DNA of 64,000 nucleotides from Arenimonas composti TR7-09 = DSM 18010 (GTDB lineage Bacteria; Pseudomonadota; Gammaproteobacteria; Xanthomonadales; Xanthomonadaceae): positions 248,001 through 312,000 of the forward strand of contig NZ_AUFF01000001.1 in assembly GCF_000426365.1 (NCBI RefSeq), given 5' to 3'. Position numbers and translations under genes: made by a program. Shown piece after piece: positions 30,601 through 38,759 of this stretch (positions are counted from its first letter, which is position 1; each line of letters begins with the position of its first letter). Under the pieces are notes generated by a model. It saw nothing but the letters and a program-made list of their open reading frames with translations. It was not told the DNA's origin and ran no database searches.

Positions 30601-32518
30601 CGTGCTGCGCGCGCCGATCCTCGCCGAGGTCAGCGCGCCGCGCGCGCTCGCCCCGGGCGACCGCAGCACGGTCACGCTCGACCTGCAGAACTACACCGGC
30701 AACGCTGCCGAGTTCGCGGTGACGCTGGAGACGATCGGCCCGATCGCGATCGCCGGCGAGCGCCGTTCCGTGCGCCTCGATCCGGAGGCGAAGACGACGC
30801 TGACCTATCCGCTGTCCGGCACCGAAGGCTGGGGCACCGGCACGATCCGACTGCGCGTCGAAGGTGGCGGCCACACCGTCAACCGCCAGTTCGACGTGCC
30901 GGTGCGCGCCGCCTGGTCCGGCGTCGTCCGGTCCGAGGCGCGCACGATCAGCGCCGGCGGCAACCTGGCGCTGGGCACCGACGTCGCCGCCGGGCTGATG
31001 CCGGGCACCGTGTCGGCGCGGCTGACGGTGACCGCGAACCCGCCGATCCCGTTCGCGCGCGCGCTGCAGGACCTGCTGGCCTATCCCTACGGCTGCGTCG
31101 AGCAGACCACCACGCGCGGTTACGCGGCCCTGCTGCTCGATACCGACACTGCCGCGCGCATGGGCTTCGGCGGCCTCGACGCCGAGGAGCGGCGCAAACG
31201 CCTGGAGAGCGCCTTCAGCCGGCTGGCGGCGCTGCAGGGCGGCAACGGCCACTTCACGATGTGGGGCAACGGCAGCAACGTGCCGATCCTGTCGCCGTAC
31301 ATCGCCGAGTTCCTGCTGAAGGCGCGCGACGCCGGCTTCGCGGTGCCGGAGGCGATGCTCGACAAGACCCTCGCGCGCCTCGGCGAGGACATGCTCACCG
31401 GCGGCTCCCGCTTCTACGAATACGACCAGGCCGACCACCTGCGTTTCGCCTACCAGGCCCATGCCGGCTACGTGCTGGCGCAGGTCGGGCGGGCGCCGCT
31501 GGGCACGCTGCGCGCGCTGTACGACAACGAGCGCGGCAAGTCGCTCAGTCCGCTGCCGCTGATGCACCTGGGGCTGGCGCTGGCGAAGCAGGGAGACACC
31601 GGCCGCGGCGACCGGGCGATCGCGGAAGCGCTGGCGATGGCCGGCAAGCGCCCGCGCTGGCTCGGCGACTATGGTTCGGACATCCGCGACGAAGCGCTGC
31701 TGCTGGCGTTGCTGGCCGAGGACGGGCGCCGTCCGCAGGGCTACGAGGACCGCCTGCTGGCGCTGTCGCGTTCGCTGCAGGCGCGCAATGCCGGGCGCTG
31801 GGTCTGGTACAGCACGCAGGAGCAGATCGCGATCGCGCGGCTGGGCCGGGCGCTGCTGGAAGGCGGTGACGCGGTCGTGCGCGGCGAACTGCGCGACGGC
31901 GGCGCCACCGACGCGATCGACGGCCGCCGCGTGTTCAGCCGCGACCTCGGTTACGGCGATCTCGCCGCCGGCATCCGCTTCAGCTCGGGCGCCGACCGCC
32001 AGCTGTTCGCCAGCATCGACGTGGCCGGCGTGCCGCGCGAGGCGCCGAAGCCCGACGACTCGCAGATCGCCGTCAGCCGTACCTGGTACAACCCGGACGG
32101 CACGCCGTGGAAGCCGGGACCGCTGCGGGAAGGCCAGGTGCTGGTCGCCGCCGTTTCGATCCAGTCGCGCGAGGCGATGCCGGACGCGCTGGTCGTCGAC
32201 CTGCTGCCGGCCGGCCTGGAGGCGGAGAACCTCAATCTCGCCGATCCCGAGCAGTGGGCCAGCGTCACGATCGACGGCGTCACCCTCAGCGACCGCAGCG
32301 GCGAGGCCTGGATCAAGCACGAGGAGTACCGCGACGACCGTTACGTCGCCGCGCTGCACCTGTACGCGGGCCAGAAGGCGCGCCTGTACTACATCGTCCG
32401 CGCGGTGACCCCGGGCACCTACGTGGTGCCGCCGCCGCAGGTCGAGGACATGTACCGGCCGCAGATCCGCGGTGTCGGCCGCGCGGTGCCGGAAGCGGTC
32501 ACGGTGGTGCAGCCCTGA
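27605..32518 (+). CDS. bacterial alpha-2-macroglobulin lipoprotein (YfhM type)
   Basis: The 1637-residue product is a periplasmic protease-trapping protein anchored as a lipoprotein: the N-terminal signal ends in the lipobox LALAAGC. Successive macroglobulin beta-sandwich domains lead to a bait region and the thioester motif YGCVEQT (Cys1164 to Gln1167), which lets it bind an attacking protease covalently. Its length matches E. coli YfhM (1653). The start is ATG 27605 with GGGGAG nine bases upstream. It is directly followed by pbpC, the usual partner; the pair is thought to protect and repair the envelope after breach. Confidence 0.95.
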   Translation: MSILLRHSRRVVAVFFVVLLLALAAGCKQEANRIPELQGGTAPVDARPQVEGFALVSAGRSRGGTAAIELEFSMPLASSQAFDELLVVTGTDGAPIEGSWVLDEDDGTRLRFPYIEASREYDVLLRAGLAAADGSTLGRDETRRVQVGAIEPSVAFASQGSVLPARETRGLPVVSVNVPEVDVEFLRVRDAEVANFFVGYQRGGRRGSWELDESRWEDRKAITSVADSVYLNRFVLGGGQNERQLTHLPVQNIAELQTPGLYFALMRRVGGFQDDYQTAIFFVSDIGVHVRVYGDSVLVHAASLKTGKALGDVELQVLDRKGEVVARARTDATGNALVAYKLDGSHVLVARSGNDVSMLPFNQPALDLSEFAVAGRGQAWFDVFAWSGRDLYRPGETLRVSALMRDHDGRAVEPQPLFLSLKQPDGKVYLETQLTVGEGGYFQWTHTLPADVPTGRWAVEFRTRPGAGEVVQGMTLRIEEFLPERMKLTLDSGAATLTPGQALPLQVEAAYLYGAPAAGNRFTARVAVVPDSHPVAAFPDHHFGDPLVTLPKEPVDAIDEALDDEGRLQSDVALPEEVAAAKAPVAVVVSGSVYESGGRPVTRTVRRTVWPAPVLAGVRPLFDPVEGSPAQGNAGFELLRSDAAGQRRAGALKVALVREHRLYHWVQDSHGGWGYDYTARYETVETRDVQVRADGDVRVDFPVEWGEYRLEVTDVETGVLTRLPFVAGWSWNNQNRGLDARPDKVKLALDATGYRTGDTLRVTVTPPQPGEGLLIVESDRLLHVQPLAAKPGETYEIPVTADWERHDVYITALVLRGGSALEKTTPARAVGVVHVPMDRRDRTVPVTVEAPAQTRPEQALPVTIRAPALAGRKAWATVSAVDVGILNITRFGVPDAAAHFFAQRRLGIDAYDLYGRVIESFEGETARLRFGGDMALGPLPQARRPTARVLTVDLFSGPVVLDAQGNATVEVMVPDFNGTLRVSALVWTDEQYGQGSTESVLRAPILAEVSAPRALAPGDRSTVTLDLQNYTGNAAEFAVTLETIGPIAIAGERRSVRLDPEAKTTLTYPLSGTEGWGTGTIRLRVEGGGHTVNRQFDVPVRAAWSGVVRSEARTISAGGNLALGTDVAAGLMPGTVSARLTVTANPPIPFARALQDLLAYPYGCVEQTTTRGYAALLLDTDTAARMGFGGLDAEERRKRLESAFSRLAALQGGNGHFTMWGNGSNVPILSPYIAEFLLKARDAGFAVPEAMLDKTLARLGEDMLTGGSRFYEYDQADHLRFAYQAHAGYVLAQVGRAPLGTLRALYDNERGKSLSPLPLMHLGLALAKQGDTGRGDRAIAEALAMAGKRPRWLGDYGSDIRDEALLLALLAEDGRRPQGYEDRLLALSRSLQARNAGRWVWYSTQEQIAIARLGRALLEGGDAVVRGELRDGGATDAIDGRRVFSRDLGYGDLAAGIRFSSGADRQLFASIDVAGVPREAPKPDDSQIAVSRTWYNPDGTPWKPGPLREGQVLVAAVSIQSREAMPDALVVDLLPAGLEAENLNLADPEQWASVTIDGVTLSDRSGEAWIKHEEYRDDRYVAALHLYAGQKARLYYIVRAVTPGTYVVPPPQVEDMYRPQIRGVGRAVPEAVTVVQP

Positions 32519-32535
32519 CCGCAGCCCCGGCTCCG

Positions 32536-34887
32536 GTGCCTGCGCCAGCGCGCCGCCGGCCGGGATGGCGGCGCGCGGCCTGGGCGGTGGCGCTGGTGCT
32601 CGGCGGGCTGTGGCTCGCCGACCGCCTGTTCCCGCCGCCACTGCCGGAGGGTGGCGGCGCCACCGTCGTGCTCGCGGCCGATGGCCAGCCGCTGCGTGCC
32701 TTCGCCGATGCCGACGGCGTCTGGCGCTATCCGGTCACGATCGACCAGGTGTCGCCGGCCTATCTCGAGGCCCTGGTCAACTACGAGGACCGCTGGTTCC
32801 GCTGGCACCGCGGCGTCAATCCGGTGGCGATGCTGCGCGCCGGCTGGCAGTGGGCGCGCCACGGCGACGTCATTTCCGGTGGCTCGACGCTGACGATGCA
32901 GGTCGCGCGGATCATCGAGCCGCATCCGCGCACCGTATTCGGCAAGGCGCGGCAGATGTTGCGGGCGCTGCAGCTCGAATGGCGGCTGTCGAAGGACCAG
33001 ATCCTGACGATCTATCTCAACCATGCGCCCTTCGGCGGCACCGTCGAGGGCGTGGAGGCGGCGAGCTGGGCCTACCTCGGCAAGCCGGCGCGGCAGCTGT
33101 CGCAGGCGGAGGCGGCGCTGCTGGCGGTGCTGCCGCAGGCACCGAGCCGGTTGCGCCCCGACCGCGCGCCGGACGCGGCGCGGGTGGCGCGTGACAAGGT
33201 GCTGGCGAGGATGCAGGCGCTCGGCGTCTGGAGCGCGGAAGACGTCGCCGACGCGCGCATCGAAGCGGTGGTCGCACGTCGCCTGCAGCCGCCGCTGTCG
33301 GCGGCGCTGCTCGCCCAGCGGCTGCGCGCGGCCGCGCCGGGCGAGGCGCGCATCACCAGCACGATCGACGCCGACCTGCAGCGGGCCCTCGAGGAGCGCG
33401 TCACGGCCTATTTCGCGCGCCTGCCGGAGCGCACCTCGGCGGCGCTGCTGGTGGTCGACAACGAGACGATGACGGCGCGCGCCTACGTCGGCTCGCTGGC
33501 TTTCGCCGATCCGACCAGCCTCGGCCACGTCGACATGGTGCGCGCGACGCGCTCGCCGGGCTCGACGCTGAAACCCTTCCTCTACGCGCTGGCGATCGAC
33601 GACGGCCTGGTGCATTCGGAGAGCCTGCTGGTCGATGCGCCGCAGAGCTTCGGCGACTACCGCCCGGTGAACTTCGACCCGAGCTTCAACGGACCGGTGT
33701 CGGTCGCCGATGCGCTGCGGCTGTCGCTGAACGTGCCGGCGGTGGACCTGCTCGACCGCCTCGGCCCGGCGCGCTTCACCGCCCGTCTCGCGCACGCCGG
33801 GCTCAGCCTGCGGCTGCCGCGCGGTGCGAAGCCGAACCTCGCGATCATCCTCGGTGGCACCGGCACCCGCCTCGAAGAGCTGGTCGGCGCCTTCGCCGCA
33901 TTCAACCGCGACGGTCTCGCGGCGAACGTGCGCTACCGCGCCGACGCGCCGCTGCAGGAGCGCCGGCTGATGTCACCGGGCGCGGCCTGGATCGTCCGCG
34001 AGATCCTCGAGCAGCACGGCCGGCCGGGCCAGCGCGAGGACGTGTTCGACCGCACCGGCCGGCCGCCGGTCGCGTGGAAGACCGGCACCAGCTTCGGTTT
34101 TCGCGATGCGTGGGCGCTGGGCGGCACCCGGCGCTGGACCGTCGGGGTCTGGGTCGGGCGCCCGGATGGCACGCCACTGCCCGGCCAGTACGGCGCGATC
34201 ACCGCCTTGCCGCTGTTGTTCGAGGTGATCGACAGCCTGCCGGTGCGTCCCGGCGATGCTGGCGCGCGGACGCTCCCCGACAGTGTGCAGCGGGTCGAGA
34301 TCTGCTGGCCGCTGGGCCTGCCACCGGATCCGCATGCGCCGCAGCTGTGCCGGCAGAAGCGGCAGGCCCTGGCGCTCGCCGGCATGCTGCCGCCGACCCT
34401 GCCGGAGCGCGAAACCCGCGCCTGGGGCGCCGGCCGGCTCGCCGTCGACGTCGATGCCGCCAGCGGCGAACGGCTGTCGGCGACCTGCACCGGCGAACAC
34501 CGGCGCCGGCGCCACGAGTTCGCGCGCTGGCCGAGCCTGGCCTATCCCTGGCTGCCGCTGGCGGAACGCCGGGCCGCGGCGATCCCGCCGCTCGCGGCCG
34601 ACTGCGCCGCGGATTCGTTCGCGGCGATGGAGACGCTGCGCATCGACGGTCTCGGCCCGCGCAGCCGCATCGCCCGCCCGCCGAACAGCGACCGCGCCGC
34701 GACGCTGCGCCTGCGCGCGCTCGGCACGCCGGGCCGGGTGCGCTGGCTGGTCAACGGCCGCCTCGCCGGCGAAACGGTCGGCTCCCGCCACTGGACCCGC
34801 GCCTTCGCCGAGCCGGGCGGCTTCCGCATCACCGCGCTGGCCGAGTCCGGCGCCTGGGACGAAGTCGAGGTCGAAGTTCTCCGCTAG
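32536..34887 (+). CDS. pbpC: penicillin-binding protein 1C
   Basis: This bifunctional peptidoglycan synthase has an N-terminal membrane helix (AAWAVALVLGGLWLADRLF) and a GT51 glycosyltransferase domain with catalytic Glu84 in NYEDRWFRWHRGV and GGSTLTMQVARI. The transpeptidase has S343 in GSTLKPF (SxxK), SLN, and KTGTSFGFRDAW. The last 100 residues form the PbpC C-terminal domain. No ATG fits the start. GTG 32536 gives 783 residues (E. coli 770); CTG 32515, which overlaps the upstream stop, is an alternative. It is cotranscribed with the alpha-2-macroglobulin gene. Confidence 0.94.
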   Translation: MPAPARRRPGWRRAAWAVALVLGGLWLADRLFPPPLPEGGGATVVLAADGQPLRAFADADGVWRYPVTIDQVSPAYLEALVNYEDRWFRWHRGVNPVAMLRAGWQWARHGDVISGGSTLTMQVARIIEPHPRTVFGKARQMLRALQLEWRLSKDQILTIYLNHAPFGGTVEGVEAASWAYLGKPARQLSQAEAALLAVLPQAPSRLRPDRAPDAARVARDKVLARMQALGVWSAEDVADARIEAVVARRLQPPLSAALLAQRLRAAAPGEARITSTIDADLQRALEERVTAYFARLPERTSAALLVVDNETMTARAYVGSLAFADPTSLGHVDMVRATRSPGSTLKPFLYALAIDDGLVHSESLLVDAPQSFGDYRPVNFDPSFNGPVSVADALRLSLNVPAVDLLDRLGPARFTARLAHAGLSLRLPRGAKPNLAIILGGTGTRLEELVGAFAAFNRDGLAANVRYRADAPLQERRLMSPGAAWIVREILEQHGRPGQREDVFDRTGRPPVAWKTGTSFGFRDAWALGGTRRWTVGVWVGRPDGTPLPGQYGAITALPLLFEVIDSLPVRPGDAGARTLPDSVQRVEICWPLGLPPDPHAPQLCRQKRQALALAGMLPPTLPERETRAWGAGRLAVDVDAASGERLSATCTGEHRRRRHEFARWPSLAYPWLPLAERRAAAIPPLAADCAADSFAAMETLRIDGLGPRSRIARPPNSDRAATLRLRALGTPGRVRWLVNGRLAGETVGSRHWTRAFAEPGGFRITALAESGAWDEVEVEVLR

Positions 34888-34917
34888 ATCGCACGCGCCA
34901 CGCCCGGGCCGGAGACC

Positions 34918-35400
34918 TCAGCCGCCGATCGCAGCCAGCACGTGCTCCGCGGTGCTGACCCGGAACTCCCCCGGCGCCTCGACGAACACCTGCTTCACCA
35001 CGCCGTCTTCGGCGTACAGCGCGAAGCGCTTCGCGCGCAGGCCCATGCCGAAGGCGCTGGCGTCGAGTTCGAGGCCGAGCGCCTGCACGAAGGCACCGTT
35101 GCCGTCGGCGAGCATCAGCAGGTCCGCGGGCACGTTCTGGCTCTTGCCCCAGGCATCCATCACGAAGGCGTCGTTGACCGCCAGGCAGGCGACGCTGACG
35201 CCGCGCGCGCGGAAGTCGTCGATGCGCTCGACGAAGCCCGGCAGGTGCTTCTCCGAACAGGTCGGGGTGAAGGCGCCGGGCACCGCGAACAGCACGACCT
35301 TGCGGCCGTCGAACAGTTCGCGGGTGGAGACCGCCTGCACGCCGTCGCGCAGTTGATTCAGGGTGGCGTCGGGGATGCGATCGCCGGGCTGGATGGACAT
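34918..35400 (-). CDS. Prx5-type peroxiredoxin
   Basis: The 160-residue thiol peroxidase reduces H2O2 and organic peroxides. The peroxidatic Cys48 is in VPGAFTPTCSEKHLPGF, the Prx5/AhpE-like signature. The fold continues with VNDAFVMDAWGKSQ and ends at VSTAEHVLAAIG. No glutaredoxin domain is fused, so an external thiol must recycle it. ATG 35400 (MSIQPGDRIP) has AGGAG eight bases upstream. A TAGAAT -10-like box lies at 35427-35432 on this strand. It is divergent from the hsp20 gene. Confidence 0.93.
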   Translation of the reverse strand: MSIQPGDRIPDATLNQLRDGVQAVSTRELFDGRKVVLFAVPGAFTPTCSEKHLPGFVERIDDFRARGVSVACLAVNDAFVMDAWGKSQNVPADLLMLADGNGAFVQALGLELDASAFGMGLRAKRFALYAEDGVVKQVFVEAPGEFRVSTAEHVLAAIGG

Positions 35401-35472
35401 GGGCGTCTCCTGCGGTTGGGAAGCGAATTCTAAACGCCCGCGGACGCGCCGGTGGCCGCGGCGACGCCCGAC

Positions 35473-35500
35473 CTTGAAGGCGCGCACCGCGACCCTAGAT
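35473..35500 (+). promoter_or_regulatory. sigma-32-like heat-shock promoter of hsp20
   Basis: CTTGAA (35473-35478) is followed after 14 bases by CCCTAGAT (35493-35500). This agrees well with the sigma-32 consensus CTTGAAA-N(11-16)-CCCCATNT. It lies 50 bases before the Hsp20 ATG and on the correct strand. No housekeeping promoter of similar quality is seen here. Confidence 0.7.
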
Positions 35501-35549
35501 CCGGGCCAGGACGCGGCGCCGACGCCGCCCGAACCATGGAGACACCGCG

Positions 35550-35984
35550 ATGAACATGAGCCGTTACCCGAGCCCGCGCCACCTGCAGGAAGAGATCCGC
35601 CAGGTGTTCGACAAGTTCTTCCAGCCCGACGACACCGACGCGTCGAACGTCGTCACCGCACAGTGGGTGCCGCGCGTCGACATCCGCGAGGAAGCGCAGC
35701 GCTTCGTGATCTACGCCGACCTGCCGGGCGTCGACCCGGAGAAGATCGAGGTGCAGATGGACAAGGGCATCCTGTCGATCAAGGGCGAGCGCAATACCGA
35801 AGCCGCCGAGCAGCACGAGGGCTATACCCGCATCGAGCGCGCGCACGGCGTGTTCTTCCGCCGCTTCGCGCTGCCCGACAGTGCCGATGCCGACGGCATC
35901 ACCGCGACCGGCCGGCACGGCGTGATCGAGATCGCGATCCCGAAGCGGCCGGAGACCACGCCACGCCGCATCCAGGTGACGTGA
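35550..35984 (+). CDS. Hsp20/alpha-crystallin small heat-shock protein
   Basis: The 144-residue ATP-independent holdase keeps unfolding proteins soluble. The alpha-crystallin domain runs from about residue 40 (WVPRVDIREE) through the conserved ADLPGVDPEKIEVQM, GILSIKGER and FALPDSADADGI. The C-terminal I/V-x-I/V oligomerisation motif is IQV near the end. A sigma-32-like promoter lies immediately upstream. The CbpA co-chaperone gene follows after 76 bases, forming a small heat-shock locus. Confidence 0.95.
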   Translation: MNMSRYPSPRHLQEEIRQVFDKFFQPDDTDASNVVTAQWVPRVDIREEAQRFVIYADLPGVDPEKIEVQMDKGILSIKGERNTEAAEQHEGYTRIERAHGVFFRRFALPDSADADGITATGRHGVIEIAIPKRPETTPRRIQVT

Positions 35985-36060
35985 GCGGCGCGCTCACCGT
36001 CGCAGCGTAGAATCGGGACCCGCGGCGAACCCGCGGGTCTCGTGTTCGCAGAGGACGACG

Positions 36061-36963
36061 ATGCAGTTCAAGGACTATTACGAGACGCTCGGCGTCGAAC
36101 CGTCGGCCGGCGAGGGCGAGATCAAGAGCGCCTACCGCCGGCTGGCGCGCAAGTACCACCCGGACGTCAGCAAGGAAGCCGGCGCCGAGGAGCGCTTCAA
36201 GGCGATCAACGAGGCCTACGAGGTGTTGCGCGACAAGGAGAAGCGCGCCGCCTACGACCAGCTGAAGGCGCGCGGCTATCGTCCCGGCGACGACTTCCGG
36301 CCGCCGCCGGATTTCGGCGGCGCCGGCTTCGGCAACGGCAATGGCGGCTTCCGCTTCGAGACCGACTTCGGTGGCGGCGGCGGCTTCAGCGACTTCTTCG
36401 AATCGCTGTTCGGCGGCGGTCGCGGCGCCGGCTTCGGCCGCGGCGGACGCGCGCAGCCGGCCGGCGACACCCGCGCCAAGCTGGCGATCCCGCTCGAGCT
36501 GGCCTACACCGGCGGCAAGCAGCGCATCGAGGTCGAGGGCCGCAAGCTCGACGTCAACATTCCCGCCGGCATCGGCCCCGGCAAGGTGATCCGCCTCGCC
36601 GGCCAGGGCCAGCGCGGCGCGGCGCTGCTGCTGGAAGTCGACTACCGGCCGCATGCCGAGTTCGAGGTCGACGGCCGCAACATCCTCTACACGCTGCCGG
36701 TCGCGCCCTGGCAGGCGGCGCTCGGCGCCACCGTCAGCGTGCCGACCCTCGGCGGCGCGGTCGAGGTGCGCGTGCCGCCGGATTCCGATACCGGCCGCAA
36801 GCTGCGCCTGCGCGGCCGTGGCCTGCCGGCCTGGGGCGGTGCGCCCGCCGGCGACCAGATCGTCGAGCTCGAGGTGCGCGCGCCGAAGGCCAGCACCGAG
36901 GCCCAGAAAGCCCTCTACCGCCAGATGGCCACCACCTTCGATTTCGACCCGCGCCGGGCCTGA
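36061..36963 (+). CDS. cbpA: DnaJ-like co-chaperone CbpA
   Basis: The 300-residue type-II J-protein stimulates DnaK. The J domain covers residues 5-70 with HPD at 33-35 (KYHPDVS). A Gly/Phe-rich linker (about 85-130) and two beta-sandwich client-binding domains follow (from about RAKLAIPLELAYTGGKQ). It lacks the DnaJ zinc finger, as CbpA does. A TAGAAT box at 36008-36013 may provide its own promoter. E. coli CbpA is 306 residues. The CbpM modulator gene is not adjacent. Confidence 0.93.
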   Translation: MQFKDYYETLGVEPSAGEGEIKSAYRRLARKYHPDVSKEAGAEERFKAINEAYEVLRDKEKRAAYDQLKARGYRPGDDFRPPPDFGGAGFGNGNGGFRFETDFGGGGGFSDFFESLFGGGRGAGFGRGGRAQPAGDTRAKLAIPLELAYTGGKQRIEVEGRKLDVNIPAGIGPGKVIRLAGQGQRGAALLLEVDYRPHAEFEVDGRNILYTLPVAPWQAALGATVSVPTLGGAVEVRVPPDSDTGRKLRLRGRGLPAWGGAPAGDQIVELEVRAPKASTEAQKALYRQMATTFDFDPRRA

Positions 36964-37043
36964 GCCGTAATTCGGCCGCGCCTGAGCCGGACTTCGGCCG
37001 CGCCGGTGCAGGGTCTGCGGGTGGCCGGGCTGCGCATCGCCGG

Positions 37044-37138
37044 GCGCGGACACGCATGAACCCATCCATGGGGCTCTTCGATTCGCGCACAGGGACGTGC
37101 GCGAAGAGCTACATGGACGTATTCATGCGTGTCCGCAC
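37044..37138. repeat. long imperfect inverted repeat (about 95 bases)
   Basis: The left arm (37044-37090) contains GGACACGCATGAA, TCCATG, GCTCTTCG and CGCGCAC. The right arm (37097-37138) carries their exact complements in reverse order, with only a few mismatches and a 3-base bulge (ATT). The loop is about six bases (AGGGAC). It lies in the 298-base gap between cbpA and a convergent receiver gene. It could be a miniature mobile element or a structured RNA; no family is recognised. Confidence 0.85.
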
Positions 37139-37214
37139 AGGCCACTGCACATGACGGCCGCCCGCGAACCCTCCAGCCGGCGGCGGCTCTTCGCAAGGCT
37201 GTGCGCCGGAAAAG

Positions 37215-37240
37215 AAAAACCCCGGCGAGGCCGGGGTTTT
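37215..37240 (-). terminator. rho-independent terminator of the receiver gene
   Basis: The stem ACCCCGGC-GAG-GCCGGGGT is flanked by A-runs on the left and T-runs on the right. Read from the minus strand, GCCGGGG is followed by TTTTTCTTTT. It lies about 22 bases after the stop of the receiver gene and can work in both directions. Confidence 0.85.
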
Positions 37241-37261
37241 CGGGAAGGGGGCGAGGGTGGA

Positions 37262-37630
37262 TCAGGCGCCGGCGAGAAGGGAGTTGATGACCTCGATGAG
37301 CGCGTTCTCGTTGAAGGGCTTGGTGATGTAGGCCTTGGCCCCCTGGCGCATGCCCCAGACCTTGTCGGTCTCCTGGTCCTTGGTGGTGACCAGCACGATC
37401 GGGATGTGCGCGGTGGTGGCTTCCTTCGAGATCGCGCGGGTGGCCTGGAAGCCGTTGAGGTTCGGCATCACCACGTCCATCAGGATCAGGTCGGGCTTCT
37501 CTTTCTTCGCCATCTCGACGCCGGCGGCGCCGTCCTCGGCCGTCAGGGCCTCGTGGCCGAGTTTCTCGACAATGCGCTTCATGCCCATCAGCTGGGACGG
37601 GGAATCATCGACGATCAGGATGCGGGACAT
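37262..37630 (-). CDS. CheY/PilH-like single-domain response regulator
   Basis: The 122-residue receiver domain stands alone. The acidic pair is D8/D9 (LIVDDS), the phospho-acceptor is Asp52 (LILMDVVMPNLNG), Thr83 region reads IVLVTTKDQ, and the conserved Lys is K104 (YITKPF). The sequence resembles PilH, a type IV pilus chemosensory regulator, but no pil genes are near, so this is only the closest type. GGAGG lies seven bases before the ATG. A strong terminator follows. Confidence 0.88.
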   Translation of the reverse strand: MSRILIVDDSPSQLMGMKRIVEKLGHEALTAEDGAAGVEMAKKEKPDLILMDVVMPNLNGFQATRAISKEATTAHIPIVLVTTKDQETDKVWGMRQGAKAYITKPFNENALIEVINSLLAGA

Positions 37631-37692
37631 GTAGAGGCCTCCAACGGGTGGCTGATTGTATGCCGGGCGTGCCGTCCGGGCGCAACCCGGGT

Positions 37693-38685
37693 TCAGAGGC
37701 GAACGACCGTTCGTCCGACGGAACCGCCGGCCAGCATGTTCGGGAACACGCCGGGCAGCGCGTCGAGGTCGGTTTCGGCCGTGGCGATCATCGCGAGGTC
37801 GGCGGGTTTCCAGGCCCCGGCGAGGCGCTCCCACACCTGTTCGCGCATCGGCCGCGCCGTGCCGGCGGAGGCGATGCCGAGCAGCGACACGCCGCGGATG
37901 ATGAAGGGCATCACCGTCGTCGCCAGGCCATGGCCGGCGGCGAGTCCGCAACTGGCGATGTTGCCGTAGGGCTGGATCACGCGGGTCAGCGCGGCGAGGG
38001 TCGCGTCGCCGACGTTGTCGATCGCGCCGGCCCAGCGCGCGGTTTCCAGCGGACGCGTCGCATCGGCGAGGGTGTCGCGTGGCAGCACCTCGCGGGCGCC
38101 GAGCCGGCGCAGCCAGTCGGCATGTTCGGGCTTGCCGCTGATCGCATGCGCCTCGTAGCCGGCGCGGCTCAGGATCGCCAGCGCGAGGCTGCCGACGCCG
38201 CCGCTGGCGCCGGTGACGACGATCGGACCGGCCTCCGGCGTCTGCCCGTTCTGCTCCATCCGCAGCAGCGACAGGCCGGCGGTGAAGCCGGCGGTGCCGA
38301 GCACCATCGCCTCGCGCAGGTCGAGCCCGGCGGGCAGCGGAATCGTCCATTCCGCCGGCAGGCGCACGATCTCCGAATAGCCGCCGTCGCGGGTTTCCGA
38401 CAGGCCGCTGCCGGTGCAGAGCACTGCATCGCCTTCGCGGAAGCGCGGGTCGGTCGACGCGAGCACATGGCCGGCGACGTCGATGCCACCGACCAGCGGG
38501 GAGCGGCGCAGGATCCTGCCGCTGCCGGTGCCCGCCAGCGCGTCCTTGTAGTTGACGCTGGACCAGGCGGCGCGGATCACCACCTCGCCGGGAGACAGGT
38601 CGTCGAGCGAGAGCGTCTCGAGACCGGCGCGGTGGCCGCCGTCGGCGTGGATGCGGAAGGCGCGGAAGGCGGCGGGCGTGCTCAT
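37693..38685 (-). CDS. YhdH/AcuI-family NADPH-dependent acrylyl-CoA reductase-like oxidoreductase
   Basis: The 330-residue medium-chain dehydrogenase/reductase lacks the zinc sites of alcohol dehydrogenases. Features: AWSSVNYKDALAGTG, GIDVAGHVLAS, the NADPH-binding loop VTGASGGVGSLALAILSR and ISGKPEHADWLRRLGA. These fit YhdH/AcuI enzymes that reduce acrylyl-CoA to propionyl-CoA or detoxify similar compounds; the substrate here is inferred. It has its own ATG at 38685 and lies 75 bases after lpdA with a hairpin between. A generic quinone oxidoreductase is the alternative. Confidence 0.85.
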   Translation of the reverse strand: MSTPAAFRAFRIHADGGHRAGLETLSLDDLSPGEVVIRAAWSSVNYKDALAGTGSGRILRRSPLVGGIDVAGHVLASTDPRFREGDAVLCTGSGLSETRDGGYSEIVRLPAEWTIPLPAGLDLREAMVLGTAGFTAGLSLLRMEQNGQTPEAGPIVVTGASGGVGSLALAILSRAGYEAHAISGKPEHADWLRRLGAREVLPRDTLADATRPLETARWAGAIDNVGDATLAALTRVIQPYGNIASCGLAAGHGLATTVMPFIIRGVSLLGIASAGTARPMREQVWERLAGAWKPADLAMIATAETDLDALPGVFPNMLAGGSVGRTVVRL

Positions 38686-38719
38686 GGTGCGGTCCTTTCT
38701 GCGGGTCCTGAAACGACGA

Positions 38720-38740
38720 GAGGCGCCCGGGGGGCGCCTC
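38720..38740 (-). terminator. perfect G+C palindrome between lpdA and the oxidoreductase
   Basis: GAGGCGCCC-GGG-GGGCGCCTC lies about 20 bases after the lpdA stop. On the minus strand it is followed by TCGTCGTTT, a poor T-tract. It may attenuate reading from the sucAB-lpd operon into the next gene. Confidence 0.55.
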
Positions 38741-38759
38741 CTGACGGAACGACGTTGGC

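Noticed and set aside
27227-32641. An 1800-codon open frame antisense to the alpha-2-macroglobulin gene
   Set aside because: It mirrors the codon bias of the real gene, has no motif or signal peptide, and would overlap the whole confirmed gene.
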